Below are positions 57,895 to 57,929 of a stretch of DNA of 57,929 nucleotides, piece by piece. The notes under the pieces are model-generated. The model saw nothing but the letters and a program-made list of their open reading frames with translations, ran no database searches and was not told where the DNA came from. The position numbers and the translations under genes are program-made. The DNA comes from Capnocytophaga leadbetteri. GTDB lineage: Bacteria; Bacteroidota; Bacteroidia; Flavobacteriales; Flavobacteriaceae. The stretch spans positions 1 to 57,929 of the forward strand of contig NZ_QBKG01000013.1 in assembly GCF_003054025.1 (NCBI RefSeq), in the 5' to 3' direction. Positions within the stretch are counted from its first letter, which is position 1; every line of letters starts with the position of its first letter.

Positions 57895-57929
57895 TGTTTG
57901 AGAAAAAAAGAACACCAAAATTCAAGAAC

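Overview
The window looks like a Bacteroidota (Flavobacteriia) chromosome segment, most plausibly Capnocytophaga or a close relative; the genus is inferred, not proven. The signs are a gldJ gliding-motility lipoprotein, a type IX secretion cargo protein, a SusC/SusD locus, a secreted DPP IV-type peptidase, HmuY-type and other lipoproteins, almost no Shine-Dalgarno sequences, and many promoters of the Bacteroidota form TTTG-N18/20-TAnnTTTG. No transposase or phage gene was seen.

Layout. Position 1-150 holds a strong leftward promoter whose gene lies outside the window. 0.3-13.8 kb is mostly on the minus strand: a secreted hypothetical, gdhA, a T9SS-type metalloprotease, the ribosomal operon rplM-rpsI-rpsB-tsf, an hmuY/DUF4198 pair, a three-gene orphan immunity-like cluster (SUKH), purN, a Fic gene and rnpA. 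14.3-25.0 kb is one plus-strand nutrient-uptake operon: SusC, SusD, a zinc metallopeptidase, three DUF4302-type lipoproteins and a BspA-type leucine-rich lipoprotein. 25.4-36.4 kb is a mixed set: a possible ADP-ribosyltransferase-like gene with a small acidic partner, CBS protein, PhoH, lactate permease, TonB-like protein, a ParE-type toxin-antitoxin pair, a cysD without cysN, a META lipoprotein, a phosphate transporter and gldJ. 36.4-41.5 kb carries murF, the S9 peptidase, a tRNA with anticodon CAU and a methyltransferase.

41.6-57.8 kb is a tightly packed plus-strand surface-polysaccharide operon, with many ATGA stop/start overlaps. It begins with a UDP-sugar dehydrogenase and an epimerase. 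A complete CDP-3,6-dideoxy-4-keto-hexose pathway follows (RfbF/DdhA, RfbG/DdhB, RfbH/DdhC and an AscD/DdhD-type reductase). It is followed by a sugar reductase and a thiamine-diphosphate enzyme, the combination known from yersiniose (branched-chain sugar) synthesis. Next come a Wzx flippase, a GT2, a GT6 (blood-group A/B transferase family), a GT11 (alpha-1,2-fucosyltransferase family), an EpsG/Wzy-like polymerase, a GT2 and a GT4. Together these suggest a surface glycan combining a rare branched deoxysugar with a histo-blood-group-like fucosylated motif.

The non-coding DNA is unusual. Arrays of an 8-base unit (consensus CAAATYGG) lie in at least six intergenic places. They supply the stop codons of purN and rnpA and -33 promoter elements of rnpA and the methyltransferase gene. 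Arrays of an 11-base unit (like GCGAACGATAA) occur nearby, and two related copies of a longer element containing them bracket the Sus operon.
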